A stretch of 64,000 bases of DNA, from contig NC_063160.1 of the NCBI RefSeq assembly GCF_020921035.1, forward strand, positions 4,050,501-4,114,500, in the 5' to 3' direction. Made by a program: the position numbers and the translations under genes. The stretch comes from Rhodamnia argentea (taxonomy: Eukaryota > Streptophyta > Magnoliopsida > Myrtales > Myrtaceae). Shown here one piece after another: positions 63,871 through 64,000 of the stretch (the stretch's first letter is position 1; each line of letters begins with the position of its first letter). The notes under the pieces were generated by a model. It saw only the letters and a list, made by a program, of their open reading frames with translations. It was not told where the DNA came from and did no database searches.

Positions 63871-64000
63871 GGCGCCACCCGCGAGTGTTGCTCCGCTCGG
63901 CCCCCGCTTCTTCAATCACCGGAGGCGGAGGACGGCGCCGACGAGGGAACGCGGGGTTGAAGTCGGTGGTTGCGGCTGGGGTCGGGGGTGGTGCTGGGGG

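Noticed and set aside
63208-63960. 250-codon open frame on the plus strand at the right end
   Set aside because: It is antisense to SCAI exon 1, which has clear family conservation; the plus-strand translation has no domain and reflects GC-rich codon bias.

Overview
This window is nuclear DNA from a flowering plant, most likely a woody eudicot. It has AT-rich intergenic DNA, split genes with GT-AG introns, CT/GA microsatellites near promoters, plant-type gene families (RABA4, BORR-like borealin, ankyrin-PGG protein, TRM4-type methyltransferase) and many DNA-transposon remnants. Some dispersed repeats remind me of Myrtaceae, but that is only an impression. Exon boundaries were read by hand from conserved protein frames and splice signals. 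Every protein-coding model given here closes in frame with a terminal stop.

Layout: (1) 1621-4225 (+) a borealin-like chromosomal passenger complex subunit. (2) 4970-12415 (-) an ankyrin-repeat/PGG membrane protein in three exons; its 4.9-kb first intron holds a well-delimited 1-kb Mutator-like element, a Copia remnant and a large TA/CA microsatellite. (3) 16876-18870 (+) a RABA4a-type Rab GTPase, with a 391-bp terminal-inverted-repeat element upstream. (4) 21092-30869 (-) a 15-exon, 822-residue NSUN2/TRM4-type tRNA cytosine-5 methyltransferase. (5) 32774-35402 (-) ribosomal protein S6 with a two-codon first exon, telo-box and TATA box. (6) about 36130-43032 (-) a degraded endogenous pararetrovirus (Caulimoviridae) with movement protein, coat, zinc knuckle, protease, RT and RNase H segments in order, a primer-binding-site-like sequence at one end and a TATA box at the other. 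(7) 43652-44007 and 44821-45828, two hAT-type non-autonomous elements. (8) about 46115-52560, a composite segment bounded by inverted repeats that contains a broken CIPK kinase and a broken FAR1/MULE transposase. (9) 53584-54302 (-) histone H3.3 with a 5'UTR intron. (10) 58793-63870 (-) a plant SCAI protein in nine exons, probably with one GC-AG intron beside a 73-bp tandem duplication.

The intact genes are housekeeping or regulatory (mitosis, translation, tRNA modification, chromatin, membrane traffic, transcription) and do not form a pathway or cluster. The notable content is the mobile and viral DNA between and inside them. I found no operon-like or clearly new functional system. The best leads are the unassigned segments of the pararetrovirus and the inverted-repeat composite carrying kinase and transposase fragments.
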